DNA from: Crotalaria pallida
Lineage: Eukaryota; Streptophyta; Magnoliopsida; Fabales; Fabaceae
NCBI GenBank assembly: GCA_037953625.1
Contig: CM075656.1
Coordinates: forward strand, 88,121,001 to 88,185,000
Reading direction: 5' to 3'
Length of the DNA stretch: 64,000 bases
Made by a program: the position numbers and the translations under genes. Under the pieces are notes generated by a model, which searched no databases, was not told where the DNA came from, and saw only the letters and a program-made list of their open reading frames with translations. This document shows, one piece after another, positions 47,301-57,225 of the stretch (within the stretch, counting starts at the first letter, position 1; each line of letters starts with the position of its first letter).

Positions 47301-48032
47301 TATATCCCAATTAAATATTTCATTAAGTATGTGAAGCAAATAGTAAGTTCCTCTTAATTCTTAAAGAACGCCTTTTAGTTCAAATCTAAGTTCAAGGGTT
47401 GCCTTGGTGATTGTTCCTGCAACTGCAATTCTTTTCTGCAACTACTGCTCATAACAAAAGTGAGTAAATGGTCACTTTTAGTTCCCAACTTTGCACCCAT
47501 TGATCATTCCTGAGATTAAAAAAATACTCCCACGTGCAAAAGGGTAGGGTCTTGTAAATAAGATCGGAGAGAGTACCAATTTAATCTCGTAGATTGATTA
47601 CCATCAATAAAGTTGGTCCTTAAAACCGTGTATCTTATGAAGTCTCTAAAATTGGCATGTGGGTTAACGGTCACACAAAACAAGGTCATTTTGCCTGTAA
47701 CACTTTAGTCTCTTGGTTTATATCTTGTTCTATAGTCGAATAAAAAATAGTCACTTAGTTTCTTACTTTATATCTCATTTTCATTTTAATTCCTAACATT
47801 AAATAAATTCAATCTTCAACCTTAACTTTAATAAATGTTTGTCACGTTAGTCCATGTGATAGCATGGATAACTCTATGAATATCAATTGAAAACATGCAC
47901 AGTTGAAAATTGCATATCGACCATCTTATTTTATGTGGTATGTCTTAAATATTTGTTGAATTGATTTTTTTTTTTATTATCAATTGGTTTTTAGAAAGAA
48001 CTTTTAATATTCATCACTTGTACGCAAGCTAC
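47301..48032. other. Intergenic DNA
   Basis: No gene recognised. The stretch 47555-47900 has the even composition of an old element, but ends could not be found. Confidence 0.35.
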
Positions 48033-48090
48033 AAAGAATCTTGGTTTTTCAACACAAGCTTTCACCTCCAGCAATTTCTTCCTTATTTTG
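48033..48090 (-). promoter_or_regulatory. Conserved upstream element, copy B (orphan)
   Basis: AAAGAATCTTGGTTTTTCAA, CACAAGCTTTCACCTCC and AGCAATTTCTTCC align with copies A, C and D. No open frame of the family follows on the minus strand before the 46.4-47.0 kb unit, so the gene that went with it seems lost. Confidence 0.5.
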
Positions 48091-48802
48091 CATATTGTGA
48101 TCAGAGAGCATCTAATCTGCTGCTGCTAAACAAAATCCTTGTGGAATATATAAGTGGAAGAATATGGTTTATATTTTCCTTATGGGAATATATAAGTGGA
48201 AGCATATTTAGTCAAGGCCATAATTAAGCTGATTAAAGAGCATATGCTATAGTTAAAGAGAATCCAAATTTATAAAAGAGTTCAAAGTGACCTAGAATAA
48301 TATACATCAATCACCCGAACAATGCTACAGGTGGTACGGTCTAGCTAGGTTGGCTTTTGTTGCCAAAAGAAATGTTTTTTTGGGCTAGCTAGATACAGTC
48401 ATTTCTTTTCATTGATCGAGTAATCAAACATATTATTTTTTTATGGACAGATTTATTAAAGAGAACTCTGTCACTAATTAATAACAAACTTATTCAACTC
48501 AAATAGGATTGTTTTCGATGAATGAATAATACATAAAATATAATAATAATAACATGGGACGACATATATATTTCTCTAAACTTCCTTTCATCATCCTAAC
48601 ACATCAAATGAAAAAACATACATACACTTAAGTTTCTCATCTCTCTCATTATTATGTTTGTTCTTTTTTTTTTTTTTGGTTCAATGGGGGTCATTATGTT
48701 TGTTCTTATCCAACGGTTTTCACTATCTCTTCAGTCTTCATCATACATACAAAACATCGATAAAAGAAGAAATGATCACCTGGCCTATACACACGTCTAA
48801 AC

Positions 48803-48838
48803 ACACACACACACACATATATATATATACATACATAT
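48803..48838. repeat. (AC)n(AT)n compound microsatellite
   Basis: ACACACACACACAC followed by ATATATATATATACATACAT, just 3' of the 48840 gene. Confidence 0.9.
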
Positions 48839-48839
48839 T

Positions 48840-49643
48840 CTAGGATGGCGTGATGATTTTTCCAGTTTTGTCAACATAGATATTGCATTGGTTAAATATC
48901 ATAGCACCGTTATATGTCCTATTAATGTATCCACTTGGGCTTGCTACAGACGACGCATTTTTTGACACAATTTGCAACACATGTTGCTGATTGCTTGTGG
49001 TGCTATTACTATCTGCTGCTACTTCACCTCCTTTGTTTTTGTTTTTGTTTTTGTTTTTATTAACACTCAAACAACCATCACCACTCGAACTCATCCTATA
49101 ACCTTCTTTGATACCATTCAACCATCTTTGATACGCATCCACCACCCTTCTTTGATACTCATTCATATTCCTTTCCTTCATACTATTCAACCATCTTTGA
49201 TACTCATCCACCACCTTTCTTTGATGATACTCATCCATCCTTCTTTGACACTCATCCATATTCCTTTCATTCATAGTTTCATACCATTCAACCATCTTCG
49301 ACACTCATCCATCCTTCTTTGATGCTCATCCATCATTCCTTGATACCCATCCAACCTTCTCAAACTCGCATCAAATCCAATATTATTATTGTATCCTGTA
49401 GTGTTAGTTTCCACAGTATATGCCCATGTTCATGCCATTAGGTAGAAGTGGAAGGCCCCTCTGATCGCTTGGTGGAGGAAGAAATGAAGAAGGGCAGCTC
49501 ATCATACTATGACCATAAGATTGATTATAAGCAGCAGGAAACATTGGTGATGATAGTCCGGTAAAAGCTTCAGGGCCCTTCCCAAAACCATACACGTCTT
49601 TGTTTTTATTATGGGTGTATGTTGGAGCAAAACCAATAGCCAT
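48840..49643 (-). pseudogene. Family A member 2, repeat-containing, with frame breaks
   Basis: The ATG at 49643 (MAIGFAPTYTHNK) opens a frame rich in P, S, G and M down to 49404. The next part (about 49420-49280) makes sense only in a second frame, and from about 49300 to 48840 the first frame resumes. This is two compensating 1-nt shifts, or an unrecognised intron. The central part is a run of heptads such as MDEYQRR, VDEYQRW and LNGIKEG, predicted helical and coiled. An NK repeat (KNKNKNKNK) follows, and the protein ends NGAMIFNQCNIYVDKTGK, the family motif. An upstream exon beginning at the ATG at 50347 is possible (see the 50345-50490 element). The function is unknown. Confidence 0.5.
49105..49345 (-). 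repeat. Coding minisatellite, 21-bp units
   Basis: About ten degenerate units of 21 bp (plus strand ATACTCATCCATCCTTCTTTG and variants such as ATACCATTCAACCATCTTTG). Each encodes seven residues. Units of 20 or 24 bp at a few places coincide with the frame breaks. Confidence 0.8.
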
Positions 49644-49682
49644 AAAAAATTTGTTTCTGTGTTTAAGACAAACAATTTTAGA

Positions 49683-49709
49683 TCTAATAATAATAATAAT
49701 AATAATAAT
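49683..49709. repeat. (AAT)n microsatellite
   Basis: About nine AAT/TAA triplets upstream of the 49643 start codon. Confidence 0.9.
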
Positions 49710-49736
49710 GGGATTACTTCTTTCAATTCTATGCAC

Positions 49737-50344
49737 CTAGATCATAGATTAATAAAACCTAAAAAAATAAGTATTTCTTGAAAATTGATACACTTAAATG
49801 AATTAAAAATGATTATTTAGTTTTCCAATACAATTTTACCATTAATGTTCTCTTATCTTATACATGAGGTGCATAGGATAAAAAACTGTAAAGATATTGT
49901 TAATAAGTGTCTTAAAAACACTTGTTAAGAATATTAATGATAAAAAATAATTATTAATGTGCATTTTTTAATATTTCGATAATACAAAAAATTATATTTT
50001 AACATAATAAACGCATCAAAGACACTTGTTAGCATTTGTATAGTAATAATATTAGTGTGAAAAATGTTGTTGAAATCTATTAACTAGTGAAGTCTCAAAT
50101 TAATCACGTACTTACCCATATTCTCACTGCGATCGATCGAGTATAATAAGGCAACCAACAATGGAATAATGGACTACCGGTGGAGGGAGGGCCTTTATTG
50201 TTTCTTGGTTTTTCGCTGGAACACACACATATAACACAAATAATCTCACCACAGGAATTCTGAATTCTCTCGCCACGAATGTGTCTAATGATAATTGATA
50301 AATGTCACACTGCTCACCCAAAAGCCAAAATATTGATGATGATG
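49737..50344. other. Possible intron or leader of the family A member 2 locus
   Basis: AT-rich and mostly noncoding. A GTGAGC donor-like site (minus strand, near 50317) follows the ATG at 50347. No matching acceptor keeps the frame of the 49643 gene, so splicing is not shown. Confidence 0.3.
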
Positions 50345-50490
50345 CATGAGATTGATGAAGGTAAACAGGACAGGTCTGCCTTCTTTATATATAGTGCTAT
50401 GCTTCTCTTGGCATGCACTAGTACAACACAAAAGAATCTTTGTCATCCAACACTAGCCGTTCTTCTTCCGCAATTCTTACTTTAATTTTA
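50345..50490 (-). promoter_or_regulatory. Conserved upstream element, copy C, with TATA box and ATG
   Basis: AAAGAATCTTTGTCATCC, ACACTAGCCGTTCTTCTTCC and GCAATTCTTACTTT (50431-50483) match copies A and D best. Downstream on the minus strand come CTATATATAAAG (about 50393-50382), a TTACCTTCATCAATC leader word shared with copy A, and an ATG at 50347 opening only 20 codons. Confidence 0.6.
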
Positions 50491-50691
50491 ATTCTTCCTT
50501 ACTTTAATAATATTGGAAAATGCTAACAAATGTCACAAAAACATATATTAAAAAATTAAACAAAGTAAAAAATTCAATGAAAACTGGTTTTTTTTAGTAA
50601 GTGAGATTTGTGATATTTTGTTCAATCTTAATACATCTTTAAGGATGAGACATGATGCATAAAATAAAGTAAGATAAGATTAAAAGATATA
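50491..50691. other. Spacer
   Basis: AT-rich, no feature recognised. Confidence 0.35.
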
Positions 50692-50948
50692 CTCCCTCTG
50701 TTTTTTATTATTTGTCCCTTTTTGGAGAGATTTTTTTTGTTTCTTTTTATCTGTCCTATTGAGAATTCCAAGAGTGTAATAAATGCTATTTTAATTTTCA
50801 TGTTTGCCCATATTTAATAAGTTTTAGTTTACGTAAGTAGTGGAGAAAAATTAATGATTATAGAAAAAGAAAGGGTATAGTGAATTGAATTTCTTAAAGG
50901 GCGTGTTTTTTTTTTTTAAATAGGACAGATAAATAGTAACTAAAGGAG
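50692..50948. mobile_element. Stowaway-type MITE (Tc1/mariner)
   Basis: Starts CTCCCTCTGTTTTTTATTAT after TA and ends with its rough complement AGTAACTAAAGGAG before TA. AT-rich, 257 bp, no coding. Confidence 0.75.
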
Positions 50949-50982
50949 TAGTAATGATCAATTCATTCAAAGATAAAATATA

Positions 50983-51247
50983 CTCCCTTCGTCCCTAATT
51001 ATAAGACCATTTTGACACTTTTATTTTGTCCCTATTTATAAGGCCTCATACCAATTTCCAATGTTACTTTTTTTCCACAAACACCCCTATTTATTTAACA
51101 CTTTTTAGATTCTCAATAATATTAATGGGGGTAATTTTGAAAATACACATTAAAAGTTCACATTTCCAATACAAATAACTAAATTAATTAATTTTCTTAA
51201 TGAACATAAAATCTCCCAAAGAAGTCTTATAATTAGGGACAAGGAAG
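50983..51247. mobile_element. Stowaway-type MITE (Tc1/mariner)
   Basis: Begins CTCCCTTCGTCCCTAATTAT, ends ATAATTAGGGACAAGGAAG, flanked by TA (50981-50982 and 51248-51249), the classic Stowaway target. 265 bp. Confidence 0.85.
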
Positions 51248-51609
51248 TATATCTTTTACAACACATGCCATATTAATTTTTTCGTTACAAAAATGCACTT
51301 TTGAATTTAGTGTCTGCTTTCTTATTCATAGATATAATGCATTTATATCGGAATCATTTTTAATTGTTTCCCTTTTTTTGTGTTTTTCTTTGTCATTGGC
51401 ACTTGGAATGTTATCCATTTGATTTATTCTCTTAATCAACGTTTTTACTGGTCTCCTCTACACGTCAAAATCGATCACCTAAGCTAAGGTGGAATTCTAC
51501 CATTGTTTTTTTATGATAGGAGAAACCCCAAATCTCCCTCTCAAATGCACTCATTCCTAATCATATATAGTCTAATGTGTTTGCATAAAGTTTATTCTCT
51601 TATTGACAA
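51248..51609. other. Spacer
   Basis: No gene seen. Part of it may be the degraded 3' end of the LINE fragment that follows. Confidence 0.3.
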
Positions 51610-51867
51610 TTAGCAGTCCAACATTCGTTCCCATATAACATAGCTCACCTTATAGCAATGATGTAAAACTTTCCTTTGCTTTGAGTGACACATCTCTATA
51701 ACATAAAATACCCAAGGCATTCCTCCATTATTTTTCATCCACCATGCTTGAATCTTATAATTCACATCTCCTTCTATTTTCTTATGGTGTTGCATGATAG
51801 ATCTAAAGTACTTAAATTTTGTGATTTGTGCCAAAATATAATACTTGTTTGCCATTACTAGTGACAA
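51610..51867 (-). pseudogene. Degenerate LINE reverse-transcriptase fragment (RTE-like)
   Basis: The minus strand encodes FKYFRSIMQ, KIEGDVNYKIQAWW and LHHCYKVS. These resemble the segment after the RT domain of plant RTE-type LINEs, where a (F)xYLGS motif and an EGDVNHRIQAGW-type motif are usual. Only about 85 codons remain and the active-site region is missing, so it is dead. Confidence 0.6.
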
Positions 51868-52256
51868 AATATAGACCTAAAGGGATTTATATCGTAAATC
51901 CTATGTGGACTAATATGATACACATATGTGTCATTTCTTTTTCCAACATGGATCAATATGATATATAAACCGTGATTTTAGGACAAATGGTCCAAAAAAA
52001 TGCGAGGGACCAATTTGATAATGAAAAATAAGGAAAAAGACCAAATAATCAATTTAGCCTTATTTTTGACATACTAGTAAGACAATTTTTTTTTCAGCAG
52101 CAAACAAAACCTTTCATTAACCAAGAGCACTAGGAATACACTTGGGAGCATTTGTTTTTCCAAGGTTGTTTTTATGCATTGAGGCAGCTGTGCAAATTGT
52201 CAGCGACAAATTAAAGTATTTGATATTCTGGTCAAATTAATGTCTGACTTTTGTGA
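51868..52256. other. Spacer between LINE remnants
   Basis: No gene. A T-run followed by a word resembling a reversed LINE tail (TTTCATTAACCAAGAGC, about 52112) may be another 3' end on the minus strand. Confidence 0.3.
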
Positions 52257-53111
52257 ATTATCTTCTAGTGGCAGAAGTATTCAACAGCTTGGTCAGTAAA
52301 GCAGTTAGCTGTGGTCAGTTAGAAGGATACAAGGTTGGCCGAAATGCAGTGGAAATCTCGTATCTTCAATATGCGGACGATACAGTCATTGTGTGTAGGG
52401 CTGATCGGAGGAATTAGTGGACAGTGAAGAGCATACTACGTTGTTTTGAGTTGATTTCGGGCCTAAAGGTGAATTTTAACAAAAGCCAATCATTCGGCAT
52501 AAATGTGGAGGATTTCTTTATCAACTCAGCCACAGAATTCTTACGATGCAAGGTTAGGTCGATTCCTTTTATTTATTTGGGAATACCGGTTGGTGCCAAC
52601 CCAAGAAGGATAGCAACCTGGAATCCAGTGTTGAGAATTATGCAGCATCGCCTTGCTAATTGGAAGTGCAAGCATATATCGTATGAATTTGCAAACCGAA
52701 GGCTCATGGTGGGCTTGGAGTTAGAGATATTGGCATCTTTAATTTGGCCCTTCTTGGGGAATGGAGATGGAGATTGATGAAGGAAGAGACGCCACTGTGG
52801 GTTCGGGTTATTGAATCAAAATATGGAGTGTTTGATCCTTTTTTGAATGGTGATACTTTCTTTGCTAAGGGGTCGATGTGGTTGAAGGATTTGGCTAAAA
52901 TTTCAAATAACTCTTCCTCCAATCCAGATTGGTTTCTAAAGGGGCTTAATTTGCGGATTAGGAATGGTGAGACTGCTAGGTTCTGGCTGGACCCTTGGGC
53001 AGGTGAGGCTCCTCTTAAATACAGCTACGAGAGGCTTTTCTCTTGTTGTTCTGATAAGGAAATAAAGGTTTGTAATGCTGGCTGCTGGGTTGAGGGAAGC
53101 TGGTTTTGGAT

Positions 53112-53463
53112 GGCGGAGGCTCCGATGCATATTAACATACAACATGCATCGGTGCATGTGAAAATTTTATTTTTGTTTTTTAAATTTTTTTAATACAGAT
53201 TTATTCAGAATATTTTTTAATATAAGTTCTTATACAGATTTATTAAAATATGTAAATATTGAATAAAGTTTTACTCAGTACAGTTTTTTAAGAAGACAGA
53301 GTAAAACAAAATCCAAATTATAAAAATCACGTCATATCGATGAAAAAGAAAACGCATAGAATATTTTTTAATTGATTAAATTTAAAAAAAATAAATAAAA
53401 AAACAAAAAAAAAAGACATGCACCGATACATGTTATTTATTAAGATGCACCGGAGCCTCCGCC
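53112..53463. mobile_element. MULE-like MITE, copy 2 (352 bp) with 9-bp target duplication
   Basis: The ends are GGCGGAGGCTCCGATGCAT and GATGCACCGGAGCCTCCGCC. The flanks are identical: GTTTTGGAT at 53103-53111 and 53464-53472. The interior matches 4580-4918 (ATGCATCGGTGCATG, TTTAATACAGATTTATT, AAAACGCATAGAATATTTTT). A 9-bp duplication assigns the family to Mutator-like elements. Confidence 0.88.
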
Positions 53464-53899
53464 GTTTTGGATTCTCCCTTGGCGTAGAACCTTATTTGTT
53501 TGGGAGGAAGATTTGTTTCAGGATCTAAAGGCAAATCTCCAGAACCGTTTTAGCAGTCAAGAGGGATCAGATTTCTGGTCTTGGAAGTTGGAAGCATGAA
53601 GCTCATGGGGATTTTTCGATAAAAAGCGCCTACATGGAACTATTGTCACTGCAACCGTCGAACAGACCCAAGTTCTACAATAGAATATGGAACAAATTTA
53701 CACCCAAAACGGTTACATGCTTTGTTTGGAAACTCCTTAATAGAATCCCAACTAAGCTGGCGTTATCATCAAGGAGAAATTTGCTCCCGGAAGGTGACAG
53801 TGGTTGCTGCATTTTCTGCAACAACAGTACGGAATCGGTGGACCATCTTTTTCTCCTGTGTGATTTTGCTGGCAGCTGTGTAGAAAGGGCGAAAGGGTG

Positions 53900-54088
53900 C
53901 TATGGCTAATGCGGAATGAAGTAATATTTTCGGGTCTTCAAGTGGTTTTATCGAACACGATAGAAGAGCATTTTATCCAGCATGAAACTTTGTTTAATGG
54001 GCCAAAGAAGGGAGCTGCTTGGAGAATGATATGGTTTGGGATAGTTTGGTCTCTATGGCTAATGCGGAATGAAGTAATTTTTTCGGGT
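53900..54088 (+). repeat. Direct 36-bp duplication inside the LINE
   Basis: CTATGGCTAATGCGGAATGA plus AGTAAT(A/T)TTTTCGGGT occurs at 53900-53935 and 54053-54088 with one mismatch. The first copy abuts unrelated sequence at a point where the zf-RVT frame breaks off. Confidence 0.8.
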
Positions 54089-54332
54089 GCAACAAGTGAC
54101 TATATACACATCATGGACTTAATTAAACTGAGGATTTGGAGATGGTTTTATGCTATTAGGGGACAATCTTCTTTTCATTTCTCCCAATGGTGTATTGATC
54201 CTATTAGTTGCATTATAGGATCTTAATGCTCTGTTTGTTTATTTTTGTTTGGTTGAGTCCATCTTTTGTTTGCGGTTTGAGCATCCCTTATGCTCTTATT
54301 AATGAAATCTTTGCTTAGCCTTTAAAAAAAAA

Positions 54333-54691
54333 GATAGAAACTAATGTGACTCACGTTTTATTATTTTGAGAACTAATTTTCAATTTTACTAATTTTATGA
54401 ATTAATTTGACAAATAACAGTCAAGGCTAATCTAATTATTTACTCCCTTCCGTAATAACAAATACACACATCTATTTGTATCAATGGAGAGTCCATTTCT
54501 GTCTGTCCATTGCATGAGAAGATGAATAAGCATTAAAGACCGATTGCAATTTGAGAACAAGTGTCGAAGATCATCTTTCTCTCATGAGCACAAAATATAA
54601 TGCAGTCCAAATTTCTTGTGTATGTGTATGTCAAATTTTTGCAATCTATCATGTGTTACATTAATAACCTTTGCTTGAAAACAAACCATGC
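54333..54691. other. Intergenic DNA
   Basis: No gene. A Stowaway-like start (ACTCCCTTCCGTAATAAC, about 54442) has no recognisable partner end. Confidence 0.35.
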
Positions 54692-54786
54692 CTTACGGGG
54701 AGCATCGCCTCCAAAAGGGCCCGACCGTGGTGCGAGGGATTAGTCACCCAGTTGCGCGAGTGGATACCCTGGTTCATAAAAAAAAA
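54692..54786 (+). mobile_element. 5'-truncated SINE
   Basis: Starts CTTACGGGGAGCATCGCC, ends CTGGTTCAT plus poly-A, and is flanked by the 11-bp duplication ACAAACCATGC (54681-54691 and 54787-54797). The A/B-box part is missing, typical of incomplete target-primed insertion. Confidence 0.8.
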
Positions 54787-54926
54787 ACAAACCATGCAAA
54801 TATGCAATCATATTATGTTTAGCTGGGAACGTTGAACTTGCCCCATACTATTTGTGCCCAATCATGAATCAGCTTTAGGATTTGTGCATTTTGTTTTTAT
54901 TTGTTGTTATTAAAAAATAAGTTAGA

Positions 54927-55116
54927 ACCCAAATGAGTTTGGCCTAGTGGAAGCATGCTAGGACCATAAGGATATTGGGAATCCATAAGACCATAAGGTC
55001 TGAGGCTCGAATCCTTGTGGAGAACATCTCTTGGAAGACACCCCACCCATGTTGCTCCGACCAGGTACCCGGATTGTGGAGTTCCCCTCCACAGTTTACG
55101 TTCACAAAAAAAAAAA
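54927..55116 (+). mobile_element. tRNA-derived SINE
   Basis: A box TTGGCCTAGTGG at about 54940, B box GGCTCGAATCC at about 55003, poly-A tail at 55105-55118. Flanking AAGTTAGA at 54919-54926 and 55117-55124 is the target duplication. It is a different family from the SINE at 43762. Confidence 0.85.
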
Positions 55117-55124
55117 AAGTTAGA

Positions 55125-56427
55125 GATTTAAATAAATATCATATACATGGTGTAATTTGGTGTCCAAATAAATCAACTAACACATGAACTAGTGAATATA
55201 TGAGAAAATAAAATATATAAGAAAAGAGATGAAGGGTGGAGTTATAGCCAAATACTTGGTTGTTCATGAAGTAGTAAATTAAAGTTGGGATAATAATTGT
55301 TTTATTCATTTGGATTAAAAAAAATATCATGAATACAAACTAATACATCTTCCATCCCAAAAATATGGTAATAATTTGAAAAATTTTAAAAAAAAATTAA
55401 AGGAATATATTTTTAATATTTTGTCTAATAAATCAACTAATCATCAATCTAATAATTTAATACATTATATATTGATTGTGCAATCACATACCATAATATA
55501 CAATTTCCAAGCATTTTTATTTATTATTATTCGGACTTCATTTCGTGATATTGTTTTAATCCTTTTTTTAGTTTCTTTTTGAGACAAAAAGAATAAATTA
55601 TATTTATAAACATAAAATGTAAAACCATAGCTTCTCAAACGATAAACATAAAGTAAAATTGGATAAACGTGTAATAATACGATATCAGTCGATATGATAA
55701 TAATCAACACTCAAAAATACTATACATATTTTTTTGGACACACACTCTATATATTACACAGACTCTTATTTCAAAATACACTATTGAAACAAGAAGAAAC
55801 AACATGTGATTATGGCTGTTTTTGCTGGTTGTGTCTATCGGGTGTGAAGGGAGAGGAACAGGTGTATATTCAGCCATCAAACTCTGCAACATCATCAAGT
55901 TTTTGCACTGCTTCAGAATGAGTTGGCAACGAAGATTGTTTGGTTCTTTAGAAACAATAAGGCTCGAAGTAATAGGCCTATTAGTTTATTGCTTAATAAA
56001 ATAAGGGTATGGACCTGTTTATTGCTTAATAAAATAAGGGTATGGACCTAAAGGTCTTGTAATTTTTTCTGGTTATTTTTTTGGGATCATTTGGGCCTAG
56101 AACCCTTCCTAAAAGGTGGCTAGAGTCCTGATGATTGCCTTTTATATGTTTTCTTAAGTTGATCGTTGGTAATGCATTTTTTTCTTTAAAAAAAAAATAC
56201 ACTATTGAATTTAGTTTATTCTTTCCATTGGCTTTTTCTCCCTTCATACAAACAGTCAAACACAACACAAGACAGGATAAGCTAAAAATACCCATTACTC
56301 TTCTATGAGTATTTAGTAAAGGTAGCCCAATCGTGTCCTCAACTCTACCCGGATCTTTCCCCTGCCCTGTTTTTTTTAATAAGAAATTTTTTTATTAGAG
56401 GCAAGTCGGAGGATTCAACCTCCAGTG
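55125..56427. other. AT-rich intergenic DNA with a short tandem duplication
   Basis: No supported gene. A 33-bp unit GTTTATTGCTTAATAAAATA plus AGGGTATGGACCT is repeated at 55984-56016 and 56017-56049. Confidence 0.5.
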
Positions 56428-57036
56428 TTATGGTTTTTCACGAAGATCTGTGTCTTCCTTCCTTTGCTTTCTCTCTTTCTCTCCTTCTCTCCCTCGCTGC
56501 TGTTGCTGCTGCTGTTGAAGAAGTGAGACTTTCCCAGTGTTGTGTCCACTTGATTCACCAACAAATTTGCAATTTTGATATATGACAGAACCGTTTTGAT
56601 ATATGATAGAACCATTTTGATGGCCCACAGCGATTCCACTTGATCTTATCATACCAACTGACGGCATATTTTCTCTGCTGCTATAAAGATAACATTTTTT
56701 TGGTGCGGGTGCAGCAGCAACAGGAGCAGTAACATTAGGAAGTGGATGGACTACTCTACCTTTGTTACGGTTTTCGATGGAAGAAGAATAACAACACCCA
56801 TCTCCAGCAGCTGTGCTTTGATCAGCAACAAGAGCATGAACATGGGCACAAGTTCTCTTGACTACTTCAACATTATTGAGCTTGCTCCACCCCATTACTC
56901 TCTTGAAATCTTTGAACATGTCCACTAGCTGATCGTGAATCTGTTGCCTAGCAAGATAATGAAGGTGGTCCTCGTCAGACGAGTCAATGATACTTTGACT
57001 TTCTTTCCTCTTCAACTTCTCCTCTAGAGACATCAT
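56428..57036 (-). CDS. Family A member 3 (unknown function, 202 aa)
   Basis: Not a family I recognise. The ATG pair at 57036 and 57033 follows a TATATATATAG box near 57146 and the conserved upstream element (57169-57225). The N-terminus is charged and helical (LEEKLKRKESQS, HYLARQQIHDQLVDMF). The middle is alanine/proline-rich. A duplicated NGS(I/V)IYQN unit leads into NCKFVGESSG, which corresponds to the family motif. A polyglutamine run of eight and a basic, glutamate/lysine-rich tail (EKERKQRKED) follow, so the motif is internal here rather than at the end. No signal peptide or membrane segment. The frame is intact. Confidence 0.5.
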   Translation of the reverse strand: MMSLEEKLKRKESQSIIDSSDEDHLHYLARQQIHDQLVDMFKDFKRVMGWSKLNNVEVVKRTCAHVHALVADQSTAAGDGCCYSSSIENRNKGRVVHPLPNVTAPVAAAPAPKKCYLYSSRENMPSVGMIRSSGIAVGHQNGSIIYQNGSVIYQNCKFVGESSGHNTGKVSLLQQQQQQQRGREGEKERKQRKEDTDLREKP

Positions 57037-57139
57037 GATGATTATAATAACTCAGACTCTCAGTGGAATCAATGTATAGAGAGGCCTCCGATTGATTGAG
57101 TGAAGGCTAACAACAACACAGGCCTTCTCTCTCTTTCTA

Positions 57140-57225
57140 TATATATTGCTAGCTAGCTTATACATTAGAAAGAATCTTTGTATTTGATAATTAGCAAGCG
57201 TTCTTCTTCAGCAATTCTTACTTTT
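57140..57225 (-). promoter_or_regulatory. Conserved upstream element, copy D, with TATA box
   Basis: AAAGAATCTTTGTATTTG, then AGCAAGCGTTCTTCTTC and AGCAATTCTTACTTTT (57169-57225). On the minus strand it precedes a TATATATATAG box and a leader with a CCTTCACTCAATC word. Same layout as copies A and C. Confidence 0.6.

Larger units (their letters stand above)
52257..54332 (+). pseudogene. 5'-truncated L1-type LINE remnant, interrupted by a MITE
   Basis: The frame pieces follow the order of a plant L1 ORF2. RT with a YADD box comes first (YLQYADDTVIV, about 52365-52395), then an in-frame TAG at about 52416. RT thumb and connection follow (FIYLGIPVGANP at about 52573), and a frameshift near 52710 precedes LLGEWRWRLM and RIRNGETARFWLDPW. 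The MITE sits at 53112-53463. After it comes a zf-RVT domain (FVWKLLNRIPTKL, CIFCNNSTESVDHLFLLC, 53690-53880). The end has a repeated WLMRNEVIFSG segment, a 3' tail and a poly-A at 54323-54332. The endonuclease half is missing. This is a dead retroposon whose sequence carries several stops and shifts. Confidence 0.82.

Noticed and set aside
49404..49736. Poly-isoleucine N-terminus upstream of MAIGFAP
   Set aside because: It comes from the AAT microsatellite; the ATG at 49643 is the better start.
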